From the NCBI GenBank assembly GCA_016930135.1, contig JAFGHM010000056.1:1-34754 (forward strand): a DNA stretch of 34,754 nucleotides, read 5' to 3'. Within the stretch, counting starts at the first letter, position 1. The number at the start of each line of letters is the position of its first letter. Below the pieces are notes generated by a model. That model was not told the DNA's origin and made no database searches. It saw nothing but the letters and a program-made list of their open reading frames with translations. The position numbers and the translations under genes are program-made. Shown piece after piece: positions 21,679-30,681 of the stretch. The DNA is from Thermoplasmatota archaeon (GTDB lineage Archaea > Thermoplasmatota > Thermoplasmata > UBA10834).

Positions 21679-23031
21679 CTATTCGAAAGCGGCCGCGACC
21701 ATCGACTCGCGCTTCAGCTCCTCGATGCCCTCGGCTCCTCTGACCACTGTCCTGTCCCTCTCGAGGAGCGCGAGATCCTTCGTGTCGAACGCCTTCGGGT
21801 CAATCGTCACCAGCAGGCGCGCTCTTGAGATCCATGCGGTCTCGTTGAGCGCGTCCAGGAGTTTCAGGACCTTCCTGAAGCCGTTGTGCGTGACCAGGTA
21901 TTCCACACCCTCCAGCAACACGATGCTGTTGAGGTTCGCCTCCATGAATCTCGTCATCGTATCCGTGAGCACCGTCAAGCTCGTGGGTGCGATCTTCCGG
22001 TCTCCAGGGGTCTCCGTCAGCCACATCGTCGGCGTGACCTGCAGGTTGTACTTCAGCCTCACATTGTCGGGGAACTCCCTCGTCACGACGAGTCCGTTGG
22101 GGATGAGGAACTCGAGCGTGGCCTTGGCTGATCCCTCCTCGGGAGGCAGCTTCGCGTCGGGCCTGAGCGGGAGGGTGCACAGCTCGGAGAACAGAGAGAA
22201 CGTCAGGTCGGGTCTCGAATCGCATATCAGGTAGACCCCCCTCGGTATGTCGAAAGCCCTGAAGCCGTCCCTCCTCAGGGTCTCCGTCTCTGGGCTGACC
22301 ACGAGCCCCAGGAAGCCGGCGCTTTGGACCGAGCGGGCAATCACAATGAACAGGACCAGGATGACCCAAGAATACGGATTGGCATCGTGGAAGTTCAGGA
22401 CCTTCTCGGGGACGATGTCGAGCGCGAACTCCGCCGCCGGGATGCCCATCCATGCGGTCGCGAGCAACATCATGTTGAGCTTGCCCTCGCGGCTGAGATG
22501 CCTGAGCGTGCCACGCATGGTGGCTAGCACGGGCGCAAGCAGGTCGAACGCCATGGAGATCATCAGATAAGCTGCTATGACGAGCAGCAGTCTGTCCGTG
22601 GCCAGAGATTCCCGGCCTATGTGTTCGGTCCCCGCATACCAGAGGATCAGTGTCGCGGCGCCCGTCAAGCCCCAGAGCGTTATGAAATTGGCAGGTTCCC
22701 TGCGGAACCAACTCATGAAATCGGCTCGCGAAGTGAGCCCTGGGTACAGGGCAATGAGGCTGACCAAGACGGTCGAGAGCCATATCATGAACACGACGAA
22801 GACGACTCCGATCAGATCGTTCGAGTCCTCGAACTCCCCCGATGACAGGCTGGCCGCAAGTTCCGAACATAACAGCACGACTAAGGCCGCCACAGCGAGG
22901 ACGAGCACGAGTCCACGCACGACCTTGAAGAACTGTGCGCGATTGCGGTACGCTCGCACAGCCACGAATCCGGCGACGAGGAGCCCCAGCAGAACGGGCA
23001 GGACTTCGAATACGAAAAGGATTGGATCCAA
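21679..23031 (-). CDS. DUF835 membrane protein
   Basis: The N-terminal half has about seven membrane helices (roughly residues 5-25, 38-60, 75-97, 118-137, 150-172, 190-210 and 222-248). The C-terminal half (about 265-440) matches DUF835, an archaeal cytoplasmic domain of unknown function: GVYLICDSRPDLTFSLF, IPNGLVVTREFPDNVRLKYNLQVTPTMWLTE, VLLEGVEYLVTHNGFRKVLKLLDAL, LLVTIDPKAF and LALLERDRTVV. DUF835 looks like a degenerate RecA/KaiC-type sensor-associated domain and often accompanies membrane or signalling modules. TTG 23031 is chosen because GGGAGG lies eight bases upstream. An earlier ATG (23073) would add 14 residues with a CxxC. It lies downstream of ilvD behind a five-T tract (23082-23086). 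No signal for its role is visible. Confidence 0.82.
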   Translation of the reverse strand: MDPILFVFEVLPVLLGLLVAGFVAVRAYRNRAQFFKVVRGLVLVLAVAALVVLLCSELAASLSSGEFEDSNDLIGVVFVVFMIWLSTVLVSLIALYPGLTSRADFMSWFRREPANFITLWGLTGAATLILWYAGTEHIGRESLATDRLLLVIAAYLMISMAFDLLAPVLATMRGTLRHLSREGKLNMMLLATAWMGIPAAEFALDIVPEKVLNFHDANPYSWVILVLFIVIARSVQSAGFLGLVVSPETETLRRDGFRAFDIPRGVYLICDSRPDLTFSLFSELCTLPLRPDAKLPPEEGSAKATLEFLIPNGLVVTREFPDNVRLKYNLQVTPTMWLTETPGDRKIAPTSLTVLTDTMTRFMEANLNSIVLLEGVEYLVTHNGFRKVLKLLDALNETAWISRARLLVTIDPKAFDTKDLALLERDRTVVRGAEGIEELKRESMVAAAFE

Positions 23032-23081
23032 CGGTATTTCCTCCCGGGCCGGCCTCCCACAGGTCAAACACATTGCTGTCC

Positions 23082-23086
23082 AAAAA
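23082..23086 (-). terminator. Oligo-T tract after ilvD
   Basis: Five T residues on the minus strand (within GGTTTTTGG), 45 bases beyond the ilvD stop. They are compatible with termination of the thrC-hom-lysC-ilvD transcript ahead of the DUF835 gene. Confidence 0.35.
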
Positions 23087-23130
23087 CCTTTGCCGGGGGC
23101 CAGCCTGGGCCACGGCACCTGCCTCGGAGG

Positions 23131-24819
23131 CTACTGCTCCTCGCCCATGACCGCGCCGAAGCTCGCAGAACCGACCTGGTCTCTGTAACGCCTGAGGTAT
23201 CCAGACACCATGCTCTTGGGCATCTTCCTTTCCTTCAGCCGAGCCTTGATCTCCTTCTGAGACAGCAGCACCTCGATCTCCCGGCCGTCAAGGTCGATCC
23301 TGATGATGTCCTTATCTCTCACGGCAGCCAGAGCGCCACCGACATAGGCTTCGGGTGAGATATGGCCTATGGAGAGGCCGTGCGTGCCCCCAGAGAACCT
23401 TCCGTCCGTGATCAGCGCGACCGAATCCCCGAGGCCCATGCCCGCCATTATCGAGGTGGGTCCGAGCATCTCGGGCATGCCTGGTGCGCCCTTCGGTCCC
23501 TGGTATCTGATGACCACGGCGTATCCGGCCTTGATCTTCCCCCCGAGCATCGCGTCGGTCGCCGATGCCTCTGTGTCAAAGACTCTCGCCGGCCCCTCGA
23601 ACCTCCTCATGGCCGGCACGACCGCCGATTGCTTCACAACGCAACCCTCTTCTGCGAGGTTTCCACGTAGGACTGCGATCCCGCCCTCGTCGTGATAGGC
23701 GTTCTCAAGGTCACGGATCACATCTGGATCCTTGACCTTCGTAGACTTGGCGATGTCTGTGATGTCCCTGCCGTCGACCGTTCCCGCTGACTTGAGCTTC
23801 GGCGCAAGCCGCGAGAGGACAGCCGGGATGCCCCCAGCGGTGTCCAGGTCGATCATGAAGTGCTCTCCTCCAGGCTTGAGGGCCACGATGTGCTTCGTGT
23901 CCCTCGATATCCTATCGAACATGCCGAGTTCGAGCGGTACGCCGAACTCACGGGCTATCGCGAGCATGTGCAGGCAGGTGTTGGTCGAACCACCTATGGC
24001 GTTGTCGACGCGCAGCGCGTTCTCGAAGCTCGCTTTGGTGACGAACTCCCTCGGCTTCCTTCCCTCTCGAACCAGCTTCACCGCGAGCGAGCCGCTCTTG
24101 CGTGCGATCTCCAGTTTCTCCTTGGAGACGGCATGCGATGAGGCGCAGCCCGTCACGCTCAGGCCCAGCGCCTCTGTCAAACAAGCCATCGTGTTCGCGG
24201 TGAAGAGTCCCGAGCATGACCCCGGCCCGGGACATGCTCTGTGCTCGATCTCGTCGAAATCGGTTTGAGATATCTTCCCTGCTGTTAGCTCTCCGACCGC
24301 TTCGAATATGGATATCACATCGAGCCTCTTGTCCTTGTACACCCCAGGCATCATTGGCCCGCCCGTGACCATCACGCATGGGACGTTGATCCGTCCAGCG
24401 GCCATGAGCATCCCAGGTGTAATCTTGTCGCAGTTCGTAACGCCCACCCAGCCATCGGCCAGATGCGATTCGACCATCGCCTCGACGGCGTCTGCGATGA
24501 TCTCCCGCGACGGCAATGAATACCTCATGCCGTCGAGTCCCATCGCAACGCCGTCACATATCCCAGGAACGCCGAACTCGTAGGGCATCCCTCCGGCCTC
24601 CTCTATGCCTCTCTTGACCTCAGCCGTTATCTTGTCCAAGTGGATATGTCCGGGCACGATGGTGTTGAACGAATTCGCAATGGCTATGAGTGGCTTGTCG
24701 AAATCCTCGTCATGCATGCCGAGCGCGCGGAGCAGCCCCCTCGCTGCCGCTCTCGACTGCCCCTTCTTCATCGCATCGCTTCTCAGCGGCTGTTCCGCGG
24801 TCGCTTTCGACAAGCTCAA
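23131..24819 (-). CDS. ilvD: Dihydroxyacid dehydratase
   Basis: This iron-sulfur dehydratase makes 2-oxoisovalerate and 2-oxo-3-methylvalerate, the common step of valine, isoleucine and leucine synthesis. The 562-residue protein begins near [22 protein letters not shown] and shows [30 protein letters not shown] and [19 protein letters not shown] with the cluster cysteines, [14 protein letters not shown], and [23 protein letters not shown] near the end. The start TTG 24819 overlaps the lysC stop (TTGA), a sign of translational coupling. It supplies the substrate for the LeuA enzyme encoded nearby, although it sits in the threonine/aspartate-family operon. Other branched-chain genes (ilvB, ilvN, ilvC) are not in the window. 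Confidence 0.97.
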   Translation of the reverse strand: MSLSKATAEQPLRSDAMKKGQSRAAARGLLRALGMHDEDFDKPLIAIANSFNTIVPGHIHLDKITAEVKRGIEEAGGMPYEFGVPGICDGVAMGLDGMRYSLPSREIIADAVEAMVESHLADGWVGVTNCDKITPGMLMAAGRINVPCVMVTGGPMMPGVYKDKRLDVISIFEAVGELTAGKISQTDFDEIEHRACPGPGSCSGLFTANTMACLTEALGLSVTGCASSHAVSKEKLEIARKSGSLAVKLVREGRKPREFVTKASFENALRVDNAIGGSTNTCLHMLAIAREFGVPLELGMFDRISRDTKHIVALKPGGEHFMIDLDTAGGIPAVLSRLAPKLKSAGTVDGRDITDIAKSTKVKDPDVIRDLENAYHDEGGIAVLRGNLAEEGCVVKQSAVVPAMRRFEGPARVFDTEASATDAMLGGKIKAGYAVVIRYQGPKGAPGMPEMLGPTSIMAGMGLGDSVALITDGRFSGGTHGLSIGHISPEAYVGGALAAVRDKDIIRIDLDGREIEVLLSQKEIKARLKERKMPKSMVSGYLRRYRDQVGSASFGAVMGEEQ

Positions 24820-26219
24820 TCACCAAGCCCGAAATCGCTGTGCAGCGCCTCGATCGCCTTCTTCGCGTCGGCCTTCTTGACTATGAACGAGATGTTCAGC
24901 TCGGACGAGCCCTGGGCGATCGCTCGTATGTTGATCTCCCCCTTGGCCATGGTACCGAAGACACGGGCAGCCACTCCGGGCGTGCCCCTCATCCCTGCGC
25001 CTATGACTGCCACGATGCTCAGTCCGTCTTCTACGGACACCTCGCGCACCTGCTTCGTGCCCAGCAGAGAGAGTTCCAGTGCGTTCTGCGCCTTCGCGCC
25101 GCCCGCTTTGGGGACCGCGAGCGTGATGTTCTCCTCAGAGGAGCTCTGCGATATCATCAGCACGTCGACCTCCTCGTCGGTGAGTATCTGGAGCACTTTG
25201 GCGGCCAGCCTGGGCGTGCCAACCATGCTCGCACCGCTGACCGTGATGAGGCTGACATCACCTATGTTGGAGATCGCCTTCACGACATCTTTGGACTTGA
25301 TCTTGACCTCGCTCTCTATGGCGGTCCCCTTCCCGTCCTGATTTCTCAGCGCCTTCACCCTGAACGGTATCTTGTACTTCGAGGCGCACTCCAGCGCCTT
25401 CGGGTGAACGACCTCAGCTCCGAAGTGCGCCAGCTCCATCGCCTCGGCGAAGGAGATGACCTCGATCATCCTTGCCGACTTGACCATCTTGGGGTTAGCG
25501 GTCATGAGGCCGTCCACCTCCTTCCAGACCCAGACCTCGTCAACCTTGAGCGCAGCCCCGATTATCGACGCAGTGTAGTCGGAGCCGCCTCTGCCCAGAG
25601 TGGTCTGGACGCCGTCTTGGGTCGACGCTACGAACCCGCTCACGACCGGTATGGTGCCCTCGTTGAGGAGGGGCTCCAGCGTTTGTCTCACTTGGTGAGC
25701 TGTCACGTTCATCAGCGGACCGGCGTCCCCGTACCTGTCGTCGGTCACAATGCCTGCCTCGCCTCCTGTGAGCGCCTTGGACTTGATGCCCAGGTCCTCG
25801 AGGACGCCCTGCAGAATCGGAGCTGAGAACTTCTCGCCATAGCCTATGACGAAATCCTTCGACCTGGGCGTGAGCTCGCCTATGTGCGCCACTCCGAGCA
25901 GGATGTTCTTGAGCTCATCTATGCGCGCATCAACTGCGCTCAAGGTCTGGCCCAGGATCTGCTCGCCCATGATGGAAGCCTCAGCGGCCCTCCTGTGCTT
26001 GCGGTGAGTCTGTTCGATGAAATCTGTCACGGACTTCTTGTCTCCCCGGCTCGCTCTCTTGGCGATGTCTATCAGAGAGTCGGTGACGCTGTGCATCGCG
26101 GAGATGACGACTACGAGTGCGTGGCCCTCGTTGTGGAATCTGCGGACTATGGTGCCGACCTTCCTCAGCCTGTCGCCGTCCGCGACGCTCACTCCTCCGA
26201 ACTTCATCACGATCTTCAT
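24816..26219 (-). CDS. lysC: Aspartate kinase
   Basis: This enzyme phosphorylates aspartate, the entry to threonine, methionine and lysine synthesis. The 467-residue protein begins [22 protein letters not shown]; the canonical KFGGTSV here has Val for Thr. It continues with [23 protein letters not shown], a [16 protein letters not shown] motif for ATP and aspartate, and [15 protein letters not shown]. Two C-terminal ACT domains (about 310-467; [24 protein letters not shown] and [25 protein letters not shown]) indicate feedback control, by threonine or lysine. ATG 26219 is the start. It lies 37 bases after hom and overlaps ilvD. No homoserine dehydrogenase is fused. Confidence 0.96.
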   Translation of the reverse strand: MKIVMKFGGVSVADGDRLRKVGTIVRRFHNEGHALVVVISAMHSVTDSLIDIAKRASRGDKKSVTDFIEQTHRKHRRAAEASIMGEQILGQTLSAVDARIDELKNILLGVAHIGELTPRSKDFVIGYGEKFSAPILQGVLEDLGIKSKALTGGEAGIVTDDRYGDAGPLMNVTAHQVRQTLEPLLNEGTIPVVSGFVASTQDGVQTTLGRGGSDYTASIIGAALKVDEVWVWKEVDGLMTANPKMVKSARMIEVISFAEAMELAHFGAEVVHPKALECASKYKIPFRVKALRNQDGKGTAIESEVKIKSKDVVKAISNIGDVSLITVSGASMVGTPRLAAKVLQILTDEEVDVLMISQSSSEENITLAVPKAGGAKAQNALELSLLGTKQVREVSVEDGLSIVAVIGAGMRGTPGVAARVFGTMAKGEINIRAIAQGSSELNISFIVKKADAKKAIEALHSDFGLGD

Positions 26220-26256
26220 GGTCGAACTACTCCCAAATCGGAGCCCCCAGAAATAC

Positions 26257-27273
26257 CTATCGGGTGAAGGTCCTCCTGATCTCGATCAGATCCCTCAGGA
26301 CTGCTGTCGCGGTCTCCATGCCTCCGGCTCCCTTGCCCACGAGCGTTATCTCCCCGGCGGGGTGCGTATCGAAGCAGACGGCGTTGAAAGTCCCGCTGAC
26401 GTTCAGCGGATGCGTGGATGAAACGACCTCAGGAGACACCTTCGCGCTGCTCCCAACACGCCCGATGAGCTTGATGACCCCTTCCCTGGCCTTTGCCTTG
26501 GCGATGTCTTCCTGGGTCACTTCGGTGATGCCTCTGATGTCAACATCCCTTATGCTGAGGCTGCTGCCCATCACATAGTTGGAGGTGATCACCAGCTTGC
26601 AGGCAGTGTCGAAGCCGCCGATGTCGTATGTAGGATCCGCCTCTGCGTACCCGAGCCTCTGGGCCTCTGCCAGTGCGTCGGCCATCGCGACGCCTTCGGC
26701 CGCCATCTTGCTCAGGATGAAGTTCGAGGTGCCGTTCAGTATGCCGCTTATGGATCTTATCTCGCTGCCCTCGAGGCACTTCTTCGCGAAGTCGAGGACG
26801 GGGGTTCCTCCGCCCACGGTCCCGCTGAACTTGAACATGACATCGTTGTGGTGTGCTAGCTCGATGAGAGCGGGCATGGCGATCGCCAATGGACCTTTGT
26901 TCGTGCAGATCACATGCCTCCCGTTCTGCATGGCCATCTTGATATGACTCAGGCCGGGCTCACCGCGCTTCAGTTCCGTTGGGGTAGATTCGATCATCAC
27001 CTCTGCGTCGGCCTCTCTGATGAGTTCGACGGCTTTCATACCCCTGGTGTAGACCTCTGCCCCTAGCCCCTCGAGCGTCCCCTTTTCGGTCTTGGACTCA
27101 AGTGCCTTCCTCGGGTCTATCCCCTCGTCTGAGACCGCGGCTCCCTTCTGGTCCGCGATCCCCACGATCTTCAGCCTGAGGCCGTAATCGAGTTCCAGCT
27201 TCCTGGCTTCCCTGTCTATGAGTTCGGCGAAGCTGCGGCCGACTACTCCGAATCCCACAAGCACGATCCTCAA
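26257..27273 (-). CDS. hom: Homoserine dehydrogenase
   Basis: This enzyme reduces aspartate semialdehyde to homoserine with NAD(P)H. The 338-residue protein begins MRIVLVGFGVVGRSFAELI (Rossmann glycine motif) and shows VICTNKGPLAIAM with the NKxPLA motif, FSGTVGGGTPVLDF, GILNGTSNFILSKM, and the catalytic-site segment EADPTYDIGGFDTACKLVI. It lacks the C-terminal ACT domain found in longer bacterial enzymes, so threonine inhibition is not predicted at this enzyme. TTG 27273 is the start, one base after the thrC stop and with GGGGGATGA as ribosome site, so it is coupled to thrC. It ends with TAG. Confidence 0.96.
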   Translation of the reverse strand: MRIVLVGFGVVGRSFAELIDREARKLELDYGLRLKIVGIADQKGAAVSDEGIDPRKALESKTEKGTLEGLGAEVYTRGMKAVELIREADAEVMIESTPTELKRGEPGLSHIKMAMQNGRHVICTNKGPLAIAMPALIELAHHNDVMFKFSGTVGGGTPVLDFAKKCLEGSEIRSISGILNGTSNFILSKMAAEGVAMADALAEAQRLGYAEADPTYDIGGFDTACKLVITSNYVMGSSLSIRDVDIRGITEVTQEDIAKAKAREGVIKLIGRVGSSAKVSPEVVSSTHPLNVSGTFNAVCFDTHPAGEITLVGKGAGGMETATAVLRDLIEIRRTFTR

Positions 27274-27274
27274 G

Positions 27275-28528
27275 TCATCCCCCCACGAACATCCTGAGAG
27301 CGTCGACTGAGGCTTCGATCGTTGCGGGCTTCACGCACTGTGAGATCGCGATGTCCGGGTCCTTAAGCCCGTGGCCCGTCGAGACGCAGACCACTTCTGA
27401 TGCCTTATCCAAATCGCCGTTGTTCACGTCCTTGATCATCCCCGCGAGCGCGGCACTCCCCGCGGGCTCGGCGAAGATGCCCTCAAACCTCGCCATCATC
27501 TTCTGGGCCTCTAGTATCTCGCGGTCCGTGACGGTCGTCGCCCGGCCGCCGGATTCCCTGATAGCCCTGACCGTCTTCTTCCAATTGGCGGGGTTGCCGA
27601 TCCTGATTGCGGTCGCTACTGTCTCCGGTTTGGAGACCGGGACGATTTCGTCCGATTGAGTGCTGAACATCCTGGCTATCGGCGCGGAGCCCTCGGCCTG
27701 TATGCCTCTGATTATGGGGCGGTTGGGCACGGCCCCGAGCGCCTCGTATTCGGTGAACCCCTTCCAATAGGCGGCTGAGTTGCCGCCGTTCCCGACAGGT
27801 ATGTAGAGATACTCCGGGCTCTTCCCCTCGAGCTGGTCGCAGATCTCGTACGCGGCGGTCTTCTGACCCTCGATCCTGAACGGATTGACCGAATTGAGGA
27901 CGTAGAGCCCGAGGCGCTCCGACGAGTCCATCACGACTTTGAAGGCCTGGTCGAAGTTGCCCTTGACGGATGCGACCATCGCCCCGTGCATCATCGCCTG
28001 TGCCAGCTTCCCGATCGCGACCTTCCCCTCGGGTATGAGTACGACGCATCTCATCCCTGCAAGCCCTGCGTATGCCGCAAGCGAGGCCGATGTGTTTCCG
28101 GTGGACGCGCACGTCACGATCTTCATGCCAAGCTCCTTAGCCTTGGATATCCCAACGGTCATCCCGCGGTCTTTGAAGGAACCAGTGGGGTTCGCGCCCT
28201 CGAACTTGATATGTAGATTCTTGAGTCCGAGCTCCCTCGCGAGCCTGCTGCACCTGAAGAGCGGGGTGCCCCCCTCGCCCAAGGAGAACACCTCCGCGCT
28301 CCTCCCCAGAGGCAAGAGCTCGCGATATCTCCAAACGGAGATAGGTCTTGAGCGGTGGTCCACCTTCGAGAGCCTCGTGATGGACTCCGCTATGTCCATC
28401 TTGACCTCCAGCAGGTTGCCACAGGAGGAGCACGCGTACGCGGGCCGGCCCATGTCATGGACCTTGCCGCAATCGATACATCTCATCTGGAAGGGTTCAG
28501 ACGTGGTCTCCCCACCGAATGCGCCCAC
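27275..28528 (-). CDS. thrC: Threonine synthase
   Basis: This pyridoxal-phosphate enzyme makes threonine from O-phosphohomoserine. An N-terminal zinc ribbon (MRCIDCGKVHD, then YACSSCGNLLEV) precedes the fold-type II catalytic domain with FEGANPTGSFKDRGMTVGISKA (the Lys of SFKDRG binds PLP), TCASTGNTSASLAAYAGLAGM, PVGNGGNSAAYWKGF, and a C-terminal FAEPAGSAALAGM and VCVSTGHGLKDPD. GTG 28528 gives 417 residues. ATG 28486 gives 403 and suits better a transcription start of about 28519 implied by the TATA box at 28541-28550, so the start is uncertain. It leads the operon thrC-hom-lysC-ilvD and is divergent from thrB. Confidence 0.96.
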   Translation of the reverse strand: MGAFGGETTSEPFQMRCIDCGKVHDMGRPAYACSSCGNLLEVKMDIAESITRLSKVDHRSRPISVWRYRELLPLGRSAEVFSLGEGGTPLFRCSRLARELGLKNLHIKFEGANPTGSFKDRGMTVGISKAKELGMKIVTCASTGNTSASLAAYAGLAGMRCVVLIPEGKVAIGKLAQAMMHGAMVASVKGNFDQAFKVVMDSSERLGLYVLNSVNPFRIEGQKTAAYEICDQLEGKSPEYLYIPVGNGGNSAAYWKGFTEYEALGAVPNRPIIRGIQAEGSAPIARMFSTQSDEIVPVSKPETVATAIRIGNPANWKKTVRAIRESGGRATTVTDREILEAQKMMARFEGIFAEPAGSAALAGMIKDVNNGDLDKASEVVCVSTGHGLKDPDIAISQCVKPATIEASVDALRMFVGG

Positions 28529-28540
28529 TATGCCTGGCGT

Positions 28541-28550
28541 GAATATAAGC
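28541..28550 (-). promoter_or_regulatory. TATA box of the thrC operon
   Basis: GCTTATATTC on the minus strand. The predicted start near 28519 falls between the two candidate thrC start codons and favours ATG 28486. I see no threonine-rich leader ORF downstream of it. Confidence 0.5.
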
Positions 28551-28646
28551 CCTTCGCACTGCTGGGTTCTGCCTTCGTCCTCCTCCGCGTGGTCTCTGGC
28601 TCATCGATGTTGCACAATTCTGTCCATGATGGGCACAGTGCGCTCA

Positions 28647-28656
28647 GATTAATATG
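28647..28656 (+). promoter_or_regulatory. TATA box of thrB
   Basis: GATTAATATG lies about 40 bases before the thrB ATG. The predicted start is near 28677, with AGGTG of the ribosome site in the short leader. The rest of the thrC-thrB gap (28529-28691) shows only the two promoters. Confidence 0.5.
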
Positions 28657-28691
28657 CGAGCACGCCATGCCACTTCGTCCAGGTGTCCTGA

Positions 28692-29615
28692 ATGGCTTGT
28701 GACAAGGTTGTCGTGAGTTCGCCAGCGACGATAGCGAACTTCGGACCTGGCTTCGATTCCTTCGGGCTCTGCCTCGAATCGCCAAGGGACAGGATCTCGA
28801 TGAGGCGGCTCCCGAACGACAAGCTGGAAGTGAAGGTCATTGGCAAGCACAAGCTCCCCAGGGACCCATTGCGGAACACAGCATCCTATGCAGCAATCAA
28901 GCTCTCCGAACTGTGCGGGTGCGAGCGCATCGGCTTCTCGATGACGATACGAAAAGGGATGAAGCCTGGTAGCGGCTTGGGGAGTAGCGCGGCTTCGTCA
29001 ACAGGGGGCGCGCTCGCCATGGCGGCCCTGCTCGGGATGAGGAAGAAGGAACTGATCCTCGAGGCAGCGGCCATGGGCGAGGAGCTGGTTGCGGGTTCGA
29101 GGCACTTCGACAATGTCTCCGCCGCACTCTATGGCGGATTTACGGTCGTGTCGGACCTGAGCACGAGGACCGTCATCAAGATAAGACCCCCTTTGTTCCA
29201 GGTCGTCGTTGTCGTCCCGGACATCTCGATCGAGACAAAGAAGGCAAGAGGCATCCTGCCCCAGCAGGTTCCCATGGAGCACGCGGTGCGCAACATAGGG
29301 CTCGCTTCGGGCATGCTCCATGCGATGCTCAAGCGGAACGTCAGGCAGATAGGCGCGTGCCTGGACGACAAGCTCGCCCTTCCGTACCGTGCGGCTCTGA
29401 TACCGGGCTACGAGAGAGTGCGGAATGCCGCGTTGTCCGCCGGGGCCTACGGGGTCTCGCTCGGTGGGTCGGGGCCGGCCATCTTCGCGATCACAGGGGG
29501 GAACGCCTCGAAGATCCGCAGGTCGATGGCCGAGGCTGTCGGTGAGGCTGGGCTGAAATCGGAATCGTTCGTGACAGTGCCCGGCAAGGGCGCAAGGGTC
29601 GAAAGCCGAAGCTAG
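28692..29615 (+). CDS. thrB: Homoserine kinase
   Basis: This GHMP-family kinase phosphorylates homoserine to O-phosphohomoserine, the substrate of the divergently encoded threonine synthase. The 307-residue protein begins MACDKVVVSSPATIANFGPGFDSFGLCL, the typical ThrB N-terminus, and has the GHMP ATP loop KPGSGLGSSAASSTGGALAM, the GSRHFDNVSAALYGGF segment and the C-terminal GVSLGGSGPAIFAI motif. ATG 28692 has AGGTG upstream and a TATA box about 40 bases away. It ends with TAG and is convergent with the asparagine synthetase. Together with thrC, hom and lysC it gives four of the five steps from aspartate to threonine; aspartate semialdehyde dehydrogenase is not in the window. Confidence 0.96.
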   Translation: MACDKVVVSSPATIANFGPGFDSFGLCLESPRDRISMRRLPNDKLEVKVIGKHKLPRDPLRNTASYAAIKLSELCGCERIGFSMTIRKGMKPGSGLGSSAASSTGGALAMAALLGMRKKELILEAAAMGEELVAGSRHFDNVSAALYGGFTVVSDLSTRTVIKIRPPLFQVVVVVPDISIETKKARGILPQQVPMEHAVRNIGLASGMLHAMLKRNVRQIGACLDDKLALPYRAALIPGYERVRNAALSAGAYGVSLGGSGPAIFAITGGNASKIRRSMAEAVGEAGLKSESFVTVPGKGARVESRS

Positions 29616-29640
29616 TCCCTGCTCTCTGTCCGCAGTCCTC

Positions 29641-30570
29641 TCAGAACACTACCTTCTCGCCGGGCACCCTGGGGAACATCGTGACGTCCCTGATGTGCCT
29701 CTGCCCCGTGAGATATCTCACCATGCGTTCCACGCCCAGGCCGCCCCCGACGGTCCTCGGGATGAGCCCCTTCTCGGAAACGCTGAGGTAGGTCGCGTAG
29801 GCGCCAATGTCGGTGCTCCTCTCCTTCATCTTGCGTATTATCTCGTCGTGTTCGTATTCCCTCTCGCCGCCTGACAGCGCCTCTCCGTAGCCCTCCGGCC
29901 AGAACACGTCGTAGTTGTGGAAGTAGCCTCTCCTCTCCTTGTCTTCCCTGTCGTAGAACTCCCTCCTGAAGTTGGTAATCCAGAAGGGGTCCTCGGCCTT
30001 CTCGGAGGCTATCGTCTCGAACTGCTCTCCATACCGATCTTTGAGCTCCTCCGACTCGTAGACCTTCAGGGGCACAGTGGGCAGCTTCAGCTCCCTTCCA
30101 AGGGCCTTGAGCTCGTCCAGGCACTCCCTGACGACGAACTCGTAGATGTATGCCAGCATGCCGTCGACAAGCTGCATGAAGTCCTTCTTGGTCCTATCCT
30201 TCAGCTCTATGTCGACCTGGGTGAACTCGAACAGGTGTCTTCCCGTGTCGCGGAGTCTCGCCTCTTCCAGCCGGACGTTCGGAGACATGAAGTACACCTT
30301 GTCCATTCCGCCGTTGAACAAAGAGAGCTGCTTCTGTAGGATCATGCTCTTCGTGAGCTGAAGCCTCTGGCCGTAGTACTCCACGTTGGCATCGAAGTGC
30401 GGATGGTTCAACGGGTCCGTCATCGGGGACAAGATGACGGGCATCGACTGAAGCACGCCGTTACTGTACATGTAGTCGTGGATCGCCTTGAGCGCCGCGC
30501 TCTGAACGCGCATGATATGCCGCATGTCTTCTGCCGCTATGTGTGAAAGGGCATCCTGCACCGTCGTCAT
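29641..30570 (-). CDS. Archaeal asparagine synthetase derived from AsnRS (AsnA-like)
   Basis: The 309-residue protein is a class II synthetase catalytic core without the N-terminal anticodon-binding domain of Asn/AspRS. Motif 2 is seen in MSPNVRLEEARLRDTGRHLFEFTQVDIEL and motif 3 in VGGGLGVERMVRYLTGQRHIRDVTMFPRVPG. Proteins of this layout in archaea (studied in Pyrococcus) make free asparagine from aspartate, ATP and ammonia via aspartyl-adenylate, instead of charging tRNA. By analogy this is an asparagine synthetase; a relic AsnRS paralogue with another role cannot be excluded. ATG 30570 is almost leaderless behind ACTATATCA at 30597-30605. It is divergent from an Lrp/AsnC regulator, echoing the asnA-asnC pair of enteric bacteria. 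Confidence 0.87.
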   Translation of the reverse strand: MTTVQDALSHIAAEDMRHIMRVQSAALKAIHDYMYSNGVLQSMPVILSPMTDPLNHPHFDANVEYYGQRLQLTKSMILQKQLSLFNGGMDKVYFMSPNVRLEEARLRDTGRHLFEFTQVDIELKDRTKKDFMQLVDGMLAYIYEFVVRECLDELKALGRELKLPTVPLKVYESEELKDRYGEQFETIASEKAEDPFWITNFRREFYDREDKERRGYFHNYDVFWPEGYGEALSGGEREYEHDEIIRKMKERSTDIGAYATYLSVSEKGLIPRTVGGGLGVERMVRYLTGQRHIRDVTMFPRVPGEKVVF

Positions 30571-30681
30571 CGTCCTTTCTACTGTGAGTGCAGCGGACTA
30601 TATCATCATTTCGACAGAAATACCGGCATAAATCCGATTTAGTGGCAATCATAATATACACAGTCCGTCATTATGACAATC
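30571..30681. promoter_or_regulatory. Divergent promoter region of asparagine synthetase and Lrp/AsnC regulator
   Basis: Two TATA boxes face away from each other: TGATATAGT (minus, 30597-30605) for the synthetase and ATAATATA (plus, 30651-30658) for the regulator. GTCATTATGAC (30667-30677), a palindrome with a single central base, overlaps the predicted start site of the regulator gene and could be its autoregulatory operator. The AT-rich stretch in between has room for Lrp-type sites. Confidence 0.55.

Noticed and set aside
21800-23113. 437-codon minus-strand frame overlapping the DUF835 gene
   Set aside because: It is the alternative frame of the DUF835 gene, rich in Arg/Pro/Gly/His and without the membrane helices seen in the real frame.
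23032-23118. N-terminal extension of the DUF835 protein with a CLTCG motif
   Set aside because: GGGAGG is correctly spaced for TTG 23031, while the ATG at 23073 has only a weak site and lies close to the oligo-T tract after ilvD.
28529-28691. A threonine-type leader peptide before thrC, by analogy with the leu leader
   Set aside because: Short frames in the gap are not enriched in Thr or Ile, and the nearest TATA box predicts a start too close to thrC for a leader ORF.
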